The notes under the pieces: generated by a model
Told to the model about the DNA's origin: nothing
The model's input: the letters and a program-made list of their open reading frames with translations, nothing else
The model's database searches: none
Shown: positions 33,016 to 45,700 of the stretch, one piece after another
Layout: each line of letters starts with the position of its first letter
Numbering within the stretch: position 1 is the first letter of the stretch
Source of the DNA: Clavelina lepadiformis
Taxonomy: Eukaryota; Chordata; Ascidiacea; Aplousobranchia; Clavelinidae
Direction of reading: 5' to 3'
Length of the DNA: 64,000 nt
Assembly: GCF_947623445.1 (NCBI RefSeq)
Contig: NC_135241.1
Location: 23,438,501-23,502,500, forward strand
Program-made: the position numbers and the translations under genes

Positions 33016-33021
33016 AATAAA
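33016..33021 (+). terminator. poly(A) signal of the PH-domain gene
   Basis: AATAAA within an ataaataaataa run, about 170 bp after the stop codon. Confidence 0.6.
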
Positions 33022-36000
33022 TAACTTTCTACAACTAACATGCTGTTGCTGAAATCAACACTGAAAGCGATTATGTCGTAGAGGAAAAAACATTTGGCGA
33101 AATACTTCTTAAAAATTGAAGTTTATTTCTAAGGGTTGCATCTAGATAAAGTCTCCGTTCTAATCGCCCAAAGATTTCTGGTTTGTTAAAAACGTCTTTC
33201 GATCGTGTAGCCTTGAGCCTTTCATTAACCGGATTGGAGAGAAAGTGCCAGTGCAAACTTTTACAATCTCATTTATTCACATAAACGCATGAGAGCGCTT
33301 ATTAAGTCATTACTCATTGCACGAGCAAATAGCAAAAAAAAGTTTCAATTTTTTTCTCTGCAAGGATCAGGCGACCAGATGGAAAAACGAAATGCCCAAC
33401 ATTAGTTATTATTGACCCACGATGCTAAGAAACGAAAGTTGCAAGCGACAAAATTTTCCGTTCTCAATCTCACTATTTATTTATTTGAAATTCGAATGGA
33501 GGCCAGATTGCTGCGTCTTATAATTTAAATTTCATTCGTATTCAATCGATCGGTGAAATACAATAAACGTTTCGTATCGAGGAAATTTTCCAAAATTGGA
33601 AGAAATCAATTTGAAATCAATTGAATTTAATTATTGATATTTACCGTATAACAAATTTTCATTTCGCAAAAAATAAAATGAATTAAACAATGCAAAAACA
33701 AGACAAGAAAATACAATAATTGCGCCCGAAATTGATCTTATTTCCGGGGAACATATGTTTGGCGCTCGCTCCCATTTCAAATAATTTCTTCCTTAACCCA
33801 GAAGACGCATTTTAGTTTGGTCAGAAAACGACCGCATGATGATGAACAGCATGATGCTTGGACGTCAAAGGTTAACGAACTTTGAAACGCAGAACGAACT
33901 AATTCTTGATATCACTTTATGAAGTAACAAAAGTTATTGTAACGTCATAATATTGCACGCTTCCTATATTGCACGTGACAGACATTGTCCAATTAAATGC
34001 CAGAGTTATATAATTTTAAAGAATTAAAGGTGATTAGCTATACTTATACTAATGATTAGATTTTTTAAAACATATAACCATGGTCATCCAATGAATACGT
34101 GATCGTAGATAAACAAGTTGAAGTTGTGATAAAGTCACAAAATCATCTTAAAGTCGTAGATAGGAAAAGGCGAAAAACACTAAAATAAACAGAAAATGAA
34201 ACTTACTCCGGCACTGAGTAAAAGAGCAGATCCGTTCAAAAAGTATCACAGTTGTAACGAGCACAAAAACATAGAACTTTTAACAAAACGAAAAGTTACG
34301 GTTTGAAGGAGAATTATCAAAATTTAGCTGTGTAAAATGTCATTAAGATATATAATATACTGCACGGTCTTCTGCAGAATCTCGTATTCCGTCATTTCTT
34401 TTTCTGGAGAAGAAGCGTCCGGTAGGATACCTCGTAGTCGCGCAAATGCTGCTTTGAGCGCCATCGTGCGTAAACTTTTTCTGGAGAAAATTTAAAAAGT
34501 TTTTAGAAACAATTTGGCAAAAAAATACCGAATTTATATAGAAAAAAGTAGTTACAGTTATAATTATTACTAAAATCATTGTAATTGATGCGTTGGCTAC
34601 AACTCAATTTAAAGAGAAAGACGTATACAATTCACGCATATAACAACAGGAAATAAATTTTAATTTATACTTTTTCTCTGTGTTTCGCCGATGAAAGTTT
34701 GTTGTCTTGTGACGTATCCGTGGATGACGCTGAACGCTCATAATGGACTCCTTGAAGTTCATGGAAGATAAAATACAACCTTGCAGAAACTTAAACGAAC
34801 CTATGAACTGCATTTAAATTGAAAATTCAATCGTTTTTGCTTTATTTTTTTTACTTGGAAACGTTCCAAAAAATACAATTATGCTAAATGGCGGCCTGTG
34901 CATGCCCAAATGTGTCCATTTTGACACCGACTGTTAAAAGAACTTCAGTCTCTAAAATACTTTGAGTTTATCCCGTCTTTTTTACGCTTGCTTGTCCTTA
35001 CCCCTAAATACTGGAAACAAAACCTAATTTCTCCAGGGACCTGCGTCCCACCCGATCGTCGGCGTTCAACTGGACCTCTGCTCAGTTTTTTTTTTGTACT
35101 TATTTTAAGACATAATAAAATATACTTGCCTGTGCCCGAGGCCCATCTGTCCTATCTAGTCTCTGGCTAGCGCAAGCTGCCTTTATTTTCACACCAATCG
35201 ATGCAATTCGGTATTTTCCGCCTCGCGGGAAAGCCAGCGTTAAGTTCCAGAAGTGCTTTAAAGGTTTAGCTCATTTTTGACAATTTTTCGGTCGGATATT
35301 TTCAATCAAATGAAAACAATTTTAAGAAAAAGTGTGTCCGAATCTCCGATCGAAGCCTGCAGGTTATAAATTATAAATAAACGACAGCTGCTGAGTTCGA
35401 CAAGACAGCATTCCCGTCCATTTGTGGATAATGCAACGAAAAACTTGTGGTTTGTGACGACATTTTTGAAATGAATATTTGTCAAATATGCTTTTTGTAT
35501 AATTAAAACATCAAAGTGCAAAAATCATTTTCGAAATCAGCCGCTACAAGCTACTTTGCCGAACAAAACAGTAATTGGAATACAGTTCACCATTGGAAAC
35601 CGACAGTTTCCTCAACTTTAATAATACGTTTTATTTTCTAAAAAAGATGGAAATTTTTGTTCATTCGGGCAGTTTGTCGTGGTTGTTGTGTTAAACGCGA
35701 CCGGCACCTGTCGTACGCTCGCCACCAGGCACCGCTATGGATTTCCGATACCTGGGATCAATTTTCATCTGCGACTCGCGCGTTGTCTGCAGTTTGTACA
35801 AGACCAAAATTTAAGCCCCTACAAGTGGAATTGTCGCACTTGACCTTGAAGCTAAAATAACGACGTCACTCTGGCGCTGGGAGTGACTTATTACAGGATT
35901 TTACGCGAGGGTAATGGTGTCTATGATCATGTAATTTTTGTTTCTTATCTGTGGATGTTGTTTAGTTCTAGCTTTAAGGCGTCGTACGCTGTTCCACGTC

Positions 36001-36669
36001 ACCCGTGACGTTACAACTGTCCAAGTACTTTACTCTGAGAGAAGTACCGTAATGCTTTTACATGTACTGTGCTTATATATTACCATATTACACGGAAGTT
36101 TGTAGTTAGTATAAATTGGATGCAATAGATCGGTGAAAGAGAAATCTAAAAGCTTTACAGATTTCATGAAACACCTTGACTTCATCGAAAAATGACAACA
36201 CCGAAAATATAAATTACTCTAGTATTATTACTTTAATTTACATTGACACCATGTAACTTTGCAAAAATATATGGTCTGTAGTTAAATTCCTAAATAGAAA
36301 GAGAAGTTTTTCAGACTTACAGAATATTTTTTTTTATTGCTGCAGCTCTTCAAAATGTACCTTTCCTCGAGAAGAAAGCAAATGCGACACTCGTTGGCAT
36401 TATTGCTGCGCGTTATATAGCGGTGTGCTGAAAATCAACGGGACCTGCGATAAATTATTTATTTATCGATAACTCGGCTATTATTGTCATCGTTAAATAA
36501 AAAACGAGTTCTCTTACGTCACAAAGTAACTAGCGAAAGTAAAATGTTTTTGTCGCCGAGTCAAGCTTTGCTGATCTTTAAGAAGATTTAGTCAGGCCCT
36601 GCTGTGAAAGCCTGCAGCGAAGGTAAAACCTGCACGAGGCTAATATCTTGCTCTGTTGCTCTTCTACAG

Positions 36670-36982
36670 CAGGGGTTCTTAAACGTTTTGAGAAGCGCCC
36701 CCTTTTGACGATGCTGAAAAACCTCGCACCCACCGTATTGCAAATCAAGAAATGTTAAACAGATCAACCATTTATTTGCATATAATTTTTTCTTCAACGG
36801 TAAGGATGTAGCTGCTTTTTGGAAGCCAAATATTTGATTGACTGTCCAAATTCAGCAATTGACTTTCCAGCTTGGTTATGAAAGTAACTCGTAAGTTTAG
36901 TCGTAACTCATAGAGAGTTTGCCATTTTTTGTGCCCCCTTATGAACCTAAGGGGCCGCCGCCTCCCAGTTTAAGAACCACTG
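36670..36982. mobile_element. Decayed hAT-type non-autonomous element (MITE)
   Basis: The ends are imperfect inverted repeats typical of hAT elements: left CAGGGGTTCTTAAACGTTTT, right CAGTTTAAGAACCACTG. Flanking 8-mers ttctacag and ttttacaa match at 6 of 8 positions and fit the hAT 8-bp duplication. No transposase coding is seen in the 313 bp. Confidence 0.7.
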
Positions 36983-38474
36983 TTTTACAATCTATCTCCT
37001 CCCTATATCTAACCCCAACACTATAAAATTAAAGCGTGACTTGATGTGACGTAAAAGTTGTCGGACTACCTATGGGTTTACGTACCCATCCTGAACCGCT
37101 AATAATCTGCGTTAAAAGAACGGGGTCGTCTGCTCTAAGCCAAAGTCACCGACTTCAGGTGTAGTTTGCATCAAATTAACAACGATGTAGCCTCAGCAAG
37201 GCTTTAAAGTGATGAACATCTGGATGTTCCCGAGCCTAAAATCAATATGGAAACATCTGCCACACGATGAGGGCCTGGCTGCCTGATGTGGCCTACGCAG
37301 GGGCGACATAATGACAATATCGGTTTTCAATATTATGGTTAAAAGAACAAGAATAAATTGAAAACAACGTAAGAATCTTGTTATCTATTTTTCGTCTGCA
37401 ACTAAACAGAGCTATTTATCGTCAACTAAATAACTGCTGTTTCTGTGTGTGATGTCAACGCATATTGACATATAATTGTCAGGCATTTTCCCCACGACCA
37501 GAATTAATGAAACTAAAACATATTAAAAACATTCGTTAATGAAACTATGTCTACTGTCTACGTTTATGAAACTATATGGGAATATTTATATGTAAAAAGT
37601 GTTATCGTGTATAGAATGAAAATTTTGTTAGAAAAAAGTTTATAAGTGTTTTGCTTGAAAACCGCAGACGCAACAGGTGTTAAGAAACTCATTGAAACTG
37701 CTTTGCTGGTTGTCAAATGCAAACTCACGTGGCAAAAAATCTTAAAAGTTCCTCTTGAACATACCTTAAAATGACTTGTATATATAAATAGTTCTCTAAT
37801 ATGACATATTTCTCACAAAAAGTTTGGTTATTACGTCATAACAGCTGCTTTGTTTCAGAGATGGTCAAAACGCGTGTTGAAATTCCCGCGCTAATATCCA
37901 GAAGGTCTGATGTAATAGAAAATAAACAAACGGGCTTGGGAGGCGAGGGCAGCCAGCCGTTGAATGATTGTCTTGTTCATTTTTGGAGCGGTCATCGGTA
38001 TTACGTCATAAATAATTCATTGTCTTCATTCCTGTTTCGTTTAGAAACAAGATGTTATTTTAGAGTGAAAAAATTTTATTCTTTTTCACTAAATGTAAGT
38101 TTTGTTTTAAGTAAACAAAAAATCCTTAAATTACCGCAATAACTAAAAATATGGCAGGCGATTACCAAATGCAAGTATTGTTTCATTCAAATTCTTGCTT
38201 TTTGAAAAATAAAACTCTACAAAAACGAATTAAACCGGTTTCGGAACCTCGCTTGTTTTTTATTTTGTGCAAGGGTGAACGACATATGGGTTATCGATTA
38301 AATTTGTTTTCATTTCCACCCAAAAAAATACCGCCTAGACGGCAGATGGTTTAAAATAAGGCAGAAACATCATAAAAAAAAGATTATTTTCGAATAAAAA
38401 ATCGCACTGAATTTTGTGATTATTCGGCCCAGGCTTAAAGTTGTGTCATATTTTTCGCCTAATGATGACTAGTC

Positions 38475-38515
38475 TGCTGCAAGTGAAGTACTGTAGGTTC
38501 GAATCCAGCTGTCAA
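38475..38515 (+). other. tRNA B-box-like remnant
   Basis: Contains ggttcgaatcc (38497-38507), a perfect match to the Pol III B-box, about 270 bp upstream of the intact tRNA-Ile. Sequence upstream does not fold into a full tRNA, so a tRNA pseudogene or SINE head are both possible. Confidence 0.3.
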
Positions 38516-38772
38516 CAATCTGAAGATTTTTCTGCCTCCCAGAAAATATTAGAAATGAAACTAGCACAAAAAAATCTGACATTATTCTGAAGACGCTTTC
38601 CTAAGGCAGCAGTGAAGCTTGCAGGCGTCATGTATTCAGTATTCTATGATGTCATGAACAACAAACAATACGACGACCCTTAACGTCACTTGATAGACAT
38701 GTTACGTTACAAGTGCTGTTGTTTGCCATAACATGTTTCTATAAAACTAGTGCCAATAACGCGGTGAATCGT

Positions 38773-38846
38773 GGCCGGTTAGCTCAGTTGGTTAGAGCGT
38801 CGTGCTAATAACGCGAATGTCGCGGGTTCGATCCCCGTACTGGCCA
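38773..38846 (+). tRNA. tRNA-Ile (anticodon AAU)
   Basis: Complete cloverleaf of 74 nt with discriminator A. The acceptor stem GGCCGGT pairs with ACTGGCC (one G-U). The D-arm box A TTAGCTCAGTTGG and T-arm box B GGTTCGATCCC are intact. The anticodon loop CTAATAA gives anticodon AAT at 38807-38809, which becomes inosine-34. It is very close to the animal consensus. The anticodon stem carries a C28-G42 pair where I recall G-C in vertebrates, a compensatory change. No intron. Confidence 0.97.
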
Positions 38847-38851
38847 GTTAC

Positions 38852-38855
38852 TTTT
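38852..38855 (+). terminator. Pol III terminator of tRNA-Ile
   Basis: A TTTT run beginning 6 nt after the discriminator base, the usual RNA polymerase III stop. Confidence 0.75.
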
Positions 38856-39267
38856 AGTGGCAAAACCCAACAAACTTGACGATTTGCTTCATTCATTTAC
38901 AAGGAAACCTAAAAACTTGAAAACTTTAAGCATCAATCTACTTTTTTTGTAGAAAATTTTGGCGCGAGATCAATCAGGTGCAAGATGGTGCCATTACGCA
39001 GTCTATTAAAACGCTACTGTTTTGAAGCTTTTATTTTTTATTTACCTTTTAGACTTATATTGTATTTCTCAAACACATTTTAAATATATTTAGAAGTTTA
39101 CCTATATCTGGAAATTACTGATGCCTAAGCGTATGGCGAAATGAACACAACTAATGCAAAATAAAAGAAAACAAATTTGCAAGAAGCAATCAACTAGAGC
39201 CCTAACAAATAACGACAGCTTTGACAACCGAAGAGTTTCTTAAGTCTCATTTCTATTATTCTATATG

Positions 39268-39979
39268 TTACTTATTCATGTCCAAACATTTAGTCATTTT
39301 AGATTCTAAAAAAAAGACCAGGTTCTTCAGTAAAGCATCCCTTAGAGGCTTGTCAATGTCATCGGATAATAAGAACTCGAATTTCATCATTTCGTGTTGA
39401 TATTGTTCTAATATCGTCATAGTCGTTCTCGCCAGTTCTTCCTCTGCTTCTTCAGTAAGTCGGTACAATATCTCCGACAGCGGAACTATATTTTGACTGG
39501 AAACCGCCGTTGCGGACGCAATAGGCCGCCTGTCTAGATGGTAAATAAAATGAATATAACACACACTCAACATACTTTCTACATCTCAACTTACACCACA
39601 ACAACCATCATGGACCAGCATTACAGCGAACTATGTCAATCCTACTGTTGGTGTTTAGTCTAATACAGCATAATATAATTATTGTTAACACAAACAGAAA
39701 TACATAAATAAATACTTATCACCTACGACCATCCTACGACGCATGTGACTCGCAGACTCAAACGCATACACTCGGGAATTGACGCTGACATTCACCGCAC
39801 AATGACAGCGCAATTGATCAGCGAACAGGCGGCACACAGTACTTACCATGACTCGAATTTGCACTTCCCACTGGGTCTTCGCGGACACGACACCTGGGGT
39901 TTTCCCCGGTCATGATACTCACGCTGTGGTTACGACCAATGTTTGAAAGTACGTCCAGGATCTGTTTAGCCAATAGCAT
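39268..39979 (-). CDS. Small two-exon gene sharing a motif with CFAP54
   Basis: Exons 39979-39847 and 39533-39268 join in phase 1 through a gtaagt donor and ctag acceptor, giving 132 aa from the first Met after an in-frame stop. The exon 2 product contains IVPLSEILYRLTEEAEEEL followed by a helical acidic region and ends CLDMNK. The heptamer VPLSEIL also occurs in the CFAP54 exon 45100-44936, in the same strand orientation about 5 kb upstream. This suggests a partial tandem duplicate of the CFAP54 C-terminal region or a degenerate downstream paralogue. No function is known. It could also be an exon pair of a longer gene whose other exons I cannot see. Confidence 0.5.
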
Positions 39980-41354
39980 TGTCGTTCTTCTTCACTCCTC
40001 TGCAGAGCGAGATGTTAATGCAACAACAACGAAACTAAACTAGAATAAAACTTTATCATGATTTACTTAGAACAGGAAATTTAAAAGTCAGGGTCTCGCA
40101 GCGTAGTAGACTGTACAACCTTTGTAAAATCAATAAACATTTCTTTCCCCAAAGAGTTTCACTTTCTTGTTTTGTGACAAGTCAAAATGTTATATTGCGC
40201 GTTTCCTGGTTCACTTGAGCAAAAAAAACTCACAACGATTGACTTCAAATATTACAATCGTTAAGTAGACCTTGGTTTTGGCCATTTGGCATTTACAAAA
40301 TGCCGAAATACTTAATAGAAAAAAAATATTTCACGAACTGTTGGACCTATAAATCAGTCATAAAATGTCACAGCGTGTCACTTATTTGCATTATTAGCGG
40401 TGCTACTGAGTGATAGCTGGATCATGTTACTTTGTTAAGTTAACGACGATGAAAATGAACGTCACGCAAATCGGGAACTGGGTCCAGAATAAGTAACTGG
40501 TTAAGATATAAAAACACTAGATAAGACAAGGCAAAAACCTTTCGCCGAACATAACTATTAAGCAAAATCTAAAACAAAACCGACAAAGTTCTTCAAAGTG
40601 GATGACATTTAATATCTAGTTTATCTTAACTTACCTTAAAGACAAGATCGGTTTAATACAAAGAGTGGAAATCTTTGTGGAATATATAATAGCTAGCACA
40701 AGAAAATAAGAAATCGAGGTGTTAATATCACCTTTGCACGCAGTTGGTAACAAAAATCATTTAACTAAAAAACAACCTTTGCACAAATCTACCAAGTCTG
40801 AAATGAACGATCCGTTTAATAACACCAACAATTTGCAGAGCAATTAGCGAAAAAGCGTAAAAACGCCGGTATGAGGTCACAGGGGATGTGTTTAAGACTT
40901 TAGGCTCAAATAGGTGAAATGCAAGTCACAGCGCTCAATAAATCCCATTCAAACAAATACGCGAAGAAACGTAGAGGTTAAACTGCTATAAAAACTCGCT
41001 TGTGGTAATTATGCGTCTGGTAAAGCGGCCACAACAATTAGGTCAAGGACGAAGCAACCTTTGCAATCCTGCTGCGGAGGGAAATATGGAAGATTCCGGT
41101 CATTTTGCTTAATGAACTGGTGAAAAGCCACCACATGTCGTGTTTATTTTTACATTATCGATGTCGTTTGTGAGACACTGAACCGACAACAGTCTATATA
41201 CAGCTTAAAAGTCGTCACGATTACCGAATAGTTCATCGATCGTTGACAGGCGTGTAGCAATGCAGCTTTTATGGTCGAAGCAGGCGACTAAATTTGAAGC
41301 TGCTACCACGCAGAGAATTCTCGTTAGTGGACTTTACGTTTGTTTAGCTAAACC

Positions 41355-42069
41355 CAGTGCTTCTCAACTTTTTGGCGGCGACCCAAATATCAAGTGTAAA
41401 TTACTATCGAAGATTTGGCGACCCTATTTCCCAAACCACATTTCACCCAACTTGTAAGCATGAAGTGAACAACGCACAAGTAAGACAGTTTAACATGGAC
41501 AGGAAAGTCCGAATTTAGTTAATATGAGCCTTGGTTTTGTATTGTTTCTACTTTGTCAAAACTAGGACCAATCTGGCTCGATGCCAATCTCATGTTATTT
41601 TTAGGCTGAAGATAGTTTCTCGTCTTTGTTTTGACGCGAGTAAGCGCAGAAAAAACCGCTTTTTCACAGGAAGGTAATAACAAATAGTAGGAGAGCGTTT
41701 TCTGCGTGCGTGTCTCCAATACCCTTTTCATTCTTGATTTTTTTCCAAAATTTTTTCTTGTTAGCAACTCTTTGAAATCACCAACGTATTCTCGCATTCG
41801 CATCTAATAAATGAGAAAAAATTCTACATTATACAAAATCTATTAGTCACCAACCAACCATGTAATCACTATAAAAGCCGCCACTGTTGTAATGTCACAG
41901 AGATATTCGTCAAGAATCAATCTGTCGCCACAAGAACTCGCTTTAGTCAGAAACGTCAAACGAATACGCTATAGAATGCGGTACTCAGGCTTCGTGAACT
42001 ATTGTAATCCAACCAAATCAAACGGAGACCCACTTTTCGGTTCGCGACCCAGGGGTTGAGAAAGCACTA
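41355..42069 (-). mobile_element. hAT transposon remnant with transposase fragment
   Basis: About 715 bp bounded by hAT-like inverted ends (left CAGTGCTTCTCAACTTTTTG; right GGGGTTGAGAAAGCACTA), with further similarity around a GGCGACCC/GCGACCC step. On the minus strand (41803-41519) a fragment reads FSALTRVKTKTRNYL then MRLASSQIGPSFDKV, the pattern of the hAT dimerisation (hATC) C-terminus. The target duplication is not clear (about 4 of 8), so the copy is old or internally rearranged. Confidence 0.65.
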
Positions 42070-42252
42070 ACCGAACGAACTGGCCAAGTTGAACGAATGA
42101 AAAGTTATTCTCGTTAAAAACTTTTATACCTGGACCCAACGTAAGTTATAAAGTCCGGTGGAAGGCTTAATCAAATTGATCATATATTTTGTAGCAAACT
42201 TCGCCCAGATTTAGTGAAGTTTGAAAATGATTAATTTCTAAAGCTTAGTCAA

Positions 42253-42320
42253 GTAACTGCCAGTGACGGGTTTTGAACCCGCAGGTGTGCGAGAAGCAAT
42301 CTTGATTCTAGACCCTCTAA
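42253..42320 (-). pseudogene. Degenerate tRNA-like sequence
   Basis: On the minus strand a T-arm-like GCGGGTTCAAAACCCGT with a box B resemblance is preceded by a partial anticodon-arm-like stretch. No complete acceptor stem or D-arm can be folded, so it is a tRNA pseudogene or SINE fragment at best. Confidence 0.35.
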
Positions 42321-42748
42321 ACAAAAAGCTAAAATACGCGCAATTGCAGTAATGGAAACTAGCATCAAACCCTGTTAAGATGTTTGCTGTGTTTAGCAAT
42401 TGTACACTAGTTAATATGACATTATTAAAAGTTGATTACCGGAAAAAATATTAGAAAGTTTGTCCCAATTTCTCACTTTTGAAAAGTTTAGTTACTCGAT
42501 CCCTTAAAATCTCACCTAAAATCCAATCAAAAATCCAATCAACTTTAATGTGTTCTAAATGTATTTAAAGAAATACAAATGTAGCTTCCTCATACAAGGC
42601 TGTCTCACCCAATTGCCGCGACCATTTGCTTTCGATTTTTTTTAAAGAACAGTTTACTTCAAAATACATCAAAAGGATTATTACATTTAAAAAAACTTCC
42701 AAAATCTCAAAAATATATCTCAAATGAAAAGAATACAAAAAACGTCAT

Positions 42749-45700
42749 CTAGCATGTGCTAAAAAGCTGGACCATCCATTTATAAAGCGGATGTGACGCA
42801 TCGAAGAAGCAGCCAATCGTAAAGAGGTCGACGACGCTTTGGGCGGTTGTCATGGTGATCTCGAAAGGCAGCTGCGTGATTGGTTCGTCTTGACCGCCAG
42901 ACAAGAGGTCAATGATCTGGGTGATCACGTGCTTCCAGTCGTCCTCAAGGCGAGGATCGATTTGTACCAGTTTGGTTTTTGACCTCCTGCGTTGTTTGGA
43001 TTTGGGCGGGGGTTGGTTCCGGCCGAAGAATTCGTCGGTCCTCTGCAAACGAGGTGAAATACGTCAATTCCGGTTCAACCTATTTGTCTCACCCCTTTTA
43101 AACCCAAAAAATCCCAATCAGTTAAGCCACTTCGCAATCCTAGGGCATTCGTGTTTCCCGCTTGTTACTATCACCCGGATCAAGCTGAGACACATCAGTT
43201 CGCTCTACGACAGCAGGTGTGACAGTATAATACACGCAGAATATGAATATGTGGCAAAACCTGCACGGTATAGTTCATGTGTTGTACAGTAAAAAAGTTA
43301 AATTACTTGATAAATTTAACAAATTCTGAGACAAGAAATGAAAATTGAACTAACACAGTTGCTGTGTTGAATGCATAGACAAAACATAATTATCCGAAAC
43401 AATACCTTTTGAAGGGAAATAACTTGCTGGGTCATGTTTTCTAAATCTTCAGCGCCAACTTGCGACCGTGAACACTCCACTGTTTTCTTCGGACGGTGGA
43501 TGCACCACAGAAACTGAACAGCGTCAGAATTTTCACTCTCGTACCACTGGGCGGCGAAAAAAACTTTTTCCTGCGGGAATACGGGTAGGTGGCAAGCCGC
43601 AGAGTATGGTGGAAGACGCCCGAGGTATTCGTGCAGAGCAAGCATACGACGAGGAATATCCGAGCTGTTTATGGGCGTTTTCACTGTGCTGTCCTGAATA
43701 TCTGTAAGCCCAAGGTAATTTACAGTTAAACAGACCAAACCACTGTAATTATAAGAACAGCATAAAACTATATATTTTATGTCATTCGAGTACGGTATAC
43801 AGCAAGTCTCACATGCTATAAGTACAGTATTAGGTATACTTGGTTTATAAACTGTATACACATATTTTATATTATCTAAAAGTTATATTGCATAAAAGCG
43901 TAATCAAATCAAACAAAAATTATTGCGTAATAAACACCTTCTTTTGACGTCATTCTTCCTTCACTTTCGGACCCAGCTTGTCTCTCATTGACGTCATCAA
44001 GGTTATTGATTGTGAGTAGATTGGAAAGTTTCGATTTTCTTCGACGAAAATCAAACAAATTATTAGAAGATATTATGAGAAGCAAGAAGCAACAGGACAT
44101 TGGCAGGTTTTTAGAGATAACTCCGCAAAAAGTCACTGAAACTGACACATTATTGTTGATTCATCTTGAAGCCTTCATGGAATTCAATCTTACGAAAGAA
44201 ATTAACCAGCACACCTGCTTAGTAGGACGTTGTACATCAGAACGTGGATCCAACTTATGCCCGACGCCTGGTTCCTGACCGCGTTCAACAATGGATCCAT
44301 TGTAACGTCATCTGACGTCACACTAGCTGGCGGTAGCTTGGCGTGGTCGGAGCAAAGATCGACCAGGACGAAGTCTGGAAGTGAGGATTTGTCATCGGTC
44401 GAAAAAGTTAATGACGTCACCTGTAAAACAATGACGTCAGATATACGTTACGCGATGCATGTTAAAAGCCGAAACGTCATTTATTTCTTGAGATGTACCA
44501 CTTTAAAGCTACTTATTGCATCATTAGCAACGATTATTACCTGTGGGTTACCAGGCAACGAAGATCGAGTTTGAATTCCCCGCGCTACGTGGTAAGCTGC
44601 ATAGAGGGCGTTCGCAACCCGGGATTTCCCCTGGGTCATATCAAAAGGCTGTGATACGACCCCAACGTCGAGGGAGTAACTCCTGGTTCCAGGTGCAAAG
44701 GCGGGCAGGGAAAACTTTCTCTTCGTGGAGAAATTGGAAACGGTTCGATCAAGCTCGGTCGAAGGTCGGGTCACTTTCGAGAACTAAAAGAAAACAAAGA
44801 TATTTAGGACGACCAGCGGAGTTATGACGTAATATTGCCTGGCTTTTATAAATTTCTTTAATTGAATGAGGTTTCAAAATGTCCTAGGTAATCTACAGAT
44901 CGTCGTTTAAGCAACGAGAGTTCGAGTTTTTTTACCTTTATCTCAATGTTCTCTAAATCAAGCAGAGCCATTTCCAAATGGGCTTGTCTCAAACTGGGGA
45001 AATCCCCGGCATTTGTCTCTGACATTTTCACAGCTGCGCGTAAACAATCCAGTATTTCGCTCAGTGGAACAGCCCCAGTGCCGAGACGTATTCGCTGCAC
45101 CTGGTAAAGCAGCACTTCTTAACAATAGTCGGCAAAATTTATTACGGTTTTCAACTAAAAGGAATTTTATAGCATCTTTCTGAGGCAGATATCATTATTT
45201 TTACCCTTCCAAGCTTCAAATGAATTTCCGCTAGCAATTGCGGGTCGAAGGCGCCACCTTGCGAGCAAAGTTGTTGTGCTTGCTTAAGTAATTGCGCCAC
45301 CACGTGCTGATCATTCCCAAAAGATTCATTGGATACAGCCTGGAAACAAACGTTCAACATGAGAATGCAACAAGCAAGCTCTTCAACATAATGATCTGCT
45401 TTAGAAAGCAGAAACCGTTACTTGACCATTGTCTTTGAGCACCAAACGTCAAACAATAAAATCTGAATCAAGCGGGAAAAGTTTAACTATGCCCAACCGA
45501 TGACGAAGAATCTTCCCGAAAATCAAATTTCAACTGACCGTGGCGTGCCCTGCGTTAAAACTGACAAATAAGCCCCGGATCGAAAGAAGCACCAACCTGC
45601 ATGAGAAAGTGCGCCATTCTCAACTTGATGTGCGCTAGGAGTTGTAAGTGGGAAGAACAGAGGTTCTGCAGGGGCAGGGAGGGGCAGGATAGGTCTCCTG

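Larger units (their letters stand above)
33022..38772. other. Gene-poor intergenic region
   Basis: 5.7 kb of AT-rich DNA without a convincing exon on either strand. It holds a decayed hAT-like element (36670-36982) and a tRNA B-box-like remnant (about 38475-38515). The open frames here are short and lack splice sites or recognisable domains. Confidence 0.45.
39980..42748. other. Intergenic region with transposon debris
   Basis: Lies between the small gene and the CFAP54 stop codon (both minus). Holds the hAT remnant at 41355-42069 and a tRNA-like remnant at about 42253-42320. The remainder is AT-rich with no exon seen. Confidence 0.45.

Noticed and set aside
34343..34813. Minus-strand open frames in the 33-38 kb region as genes
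   Set aside because: Low-complexity AT-rich reading, no splice partners and no domain similarity visible.
44230..44827. Plus-strand open frames opposite CFAP54 exons
   Set aside because: They mirror minus-strand exons 44215-44420 and 44541-44783, which are fixed by phase and conserved context.
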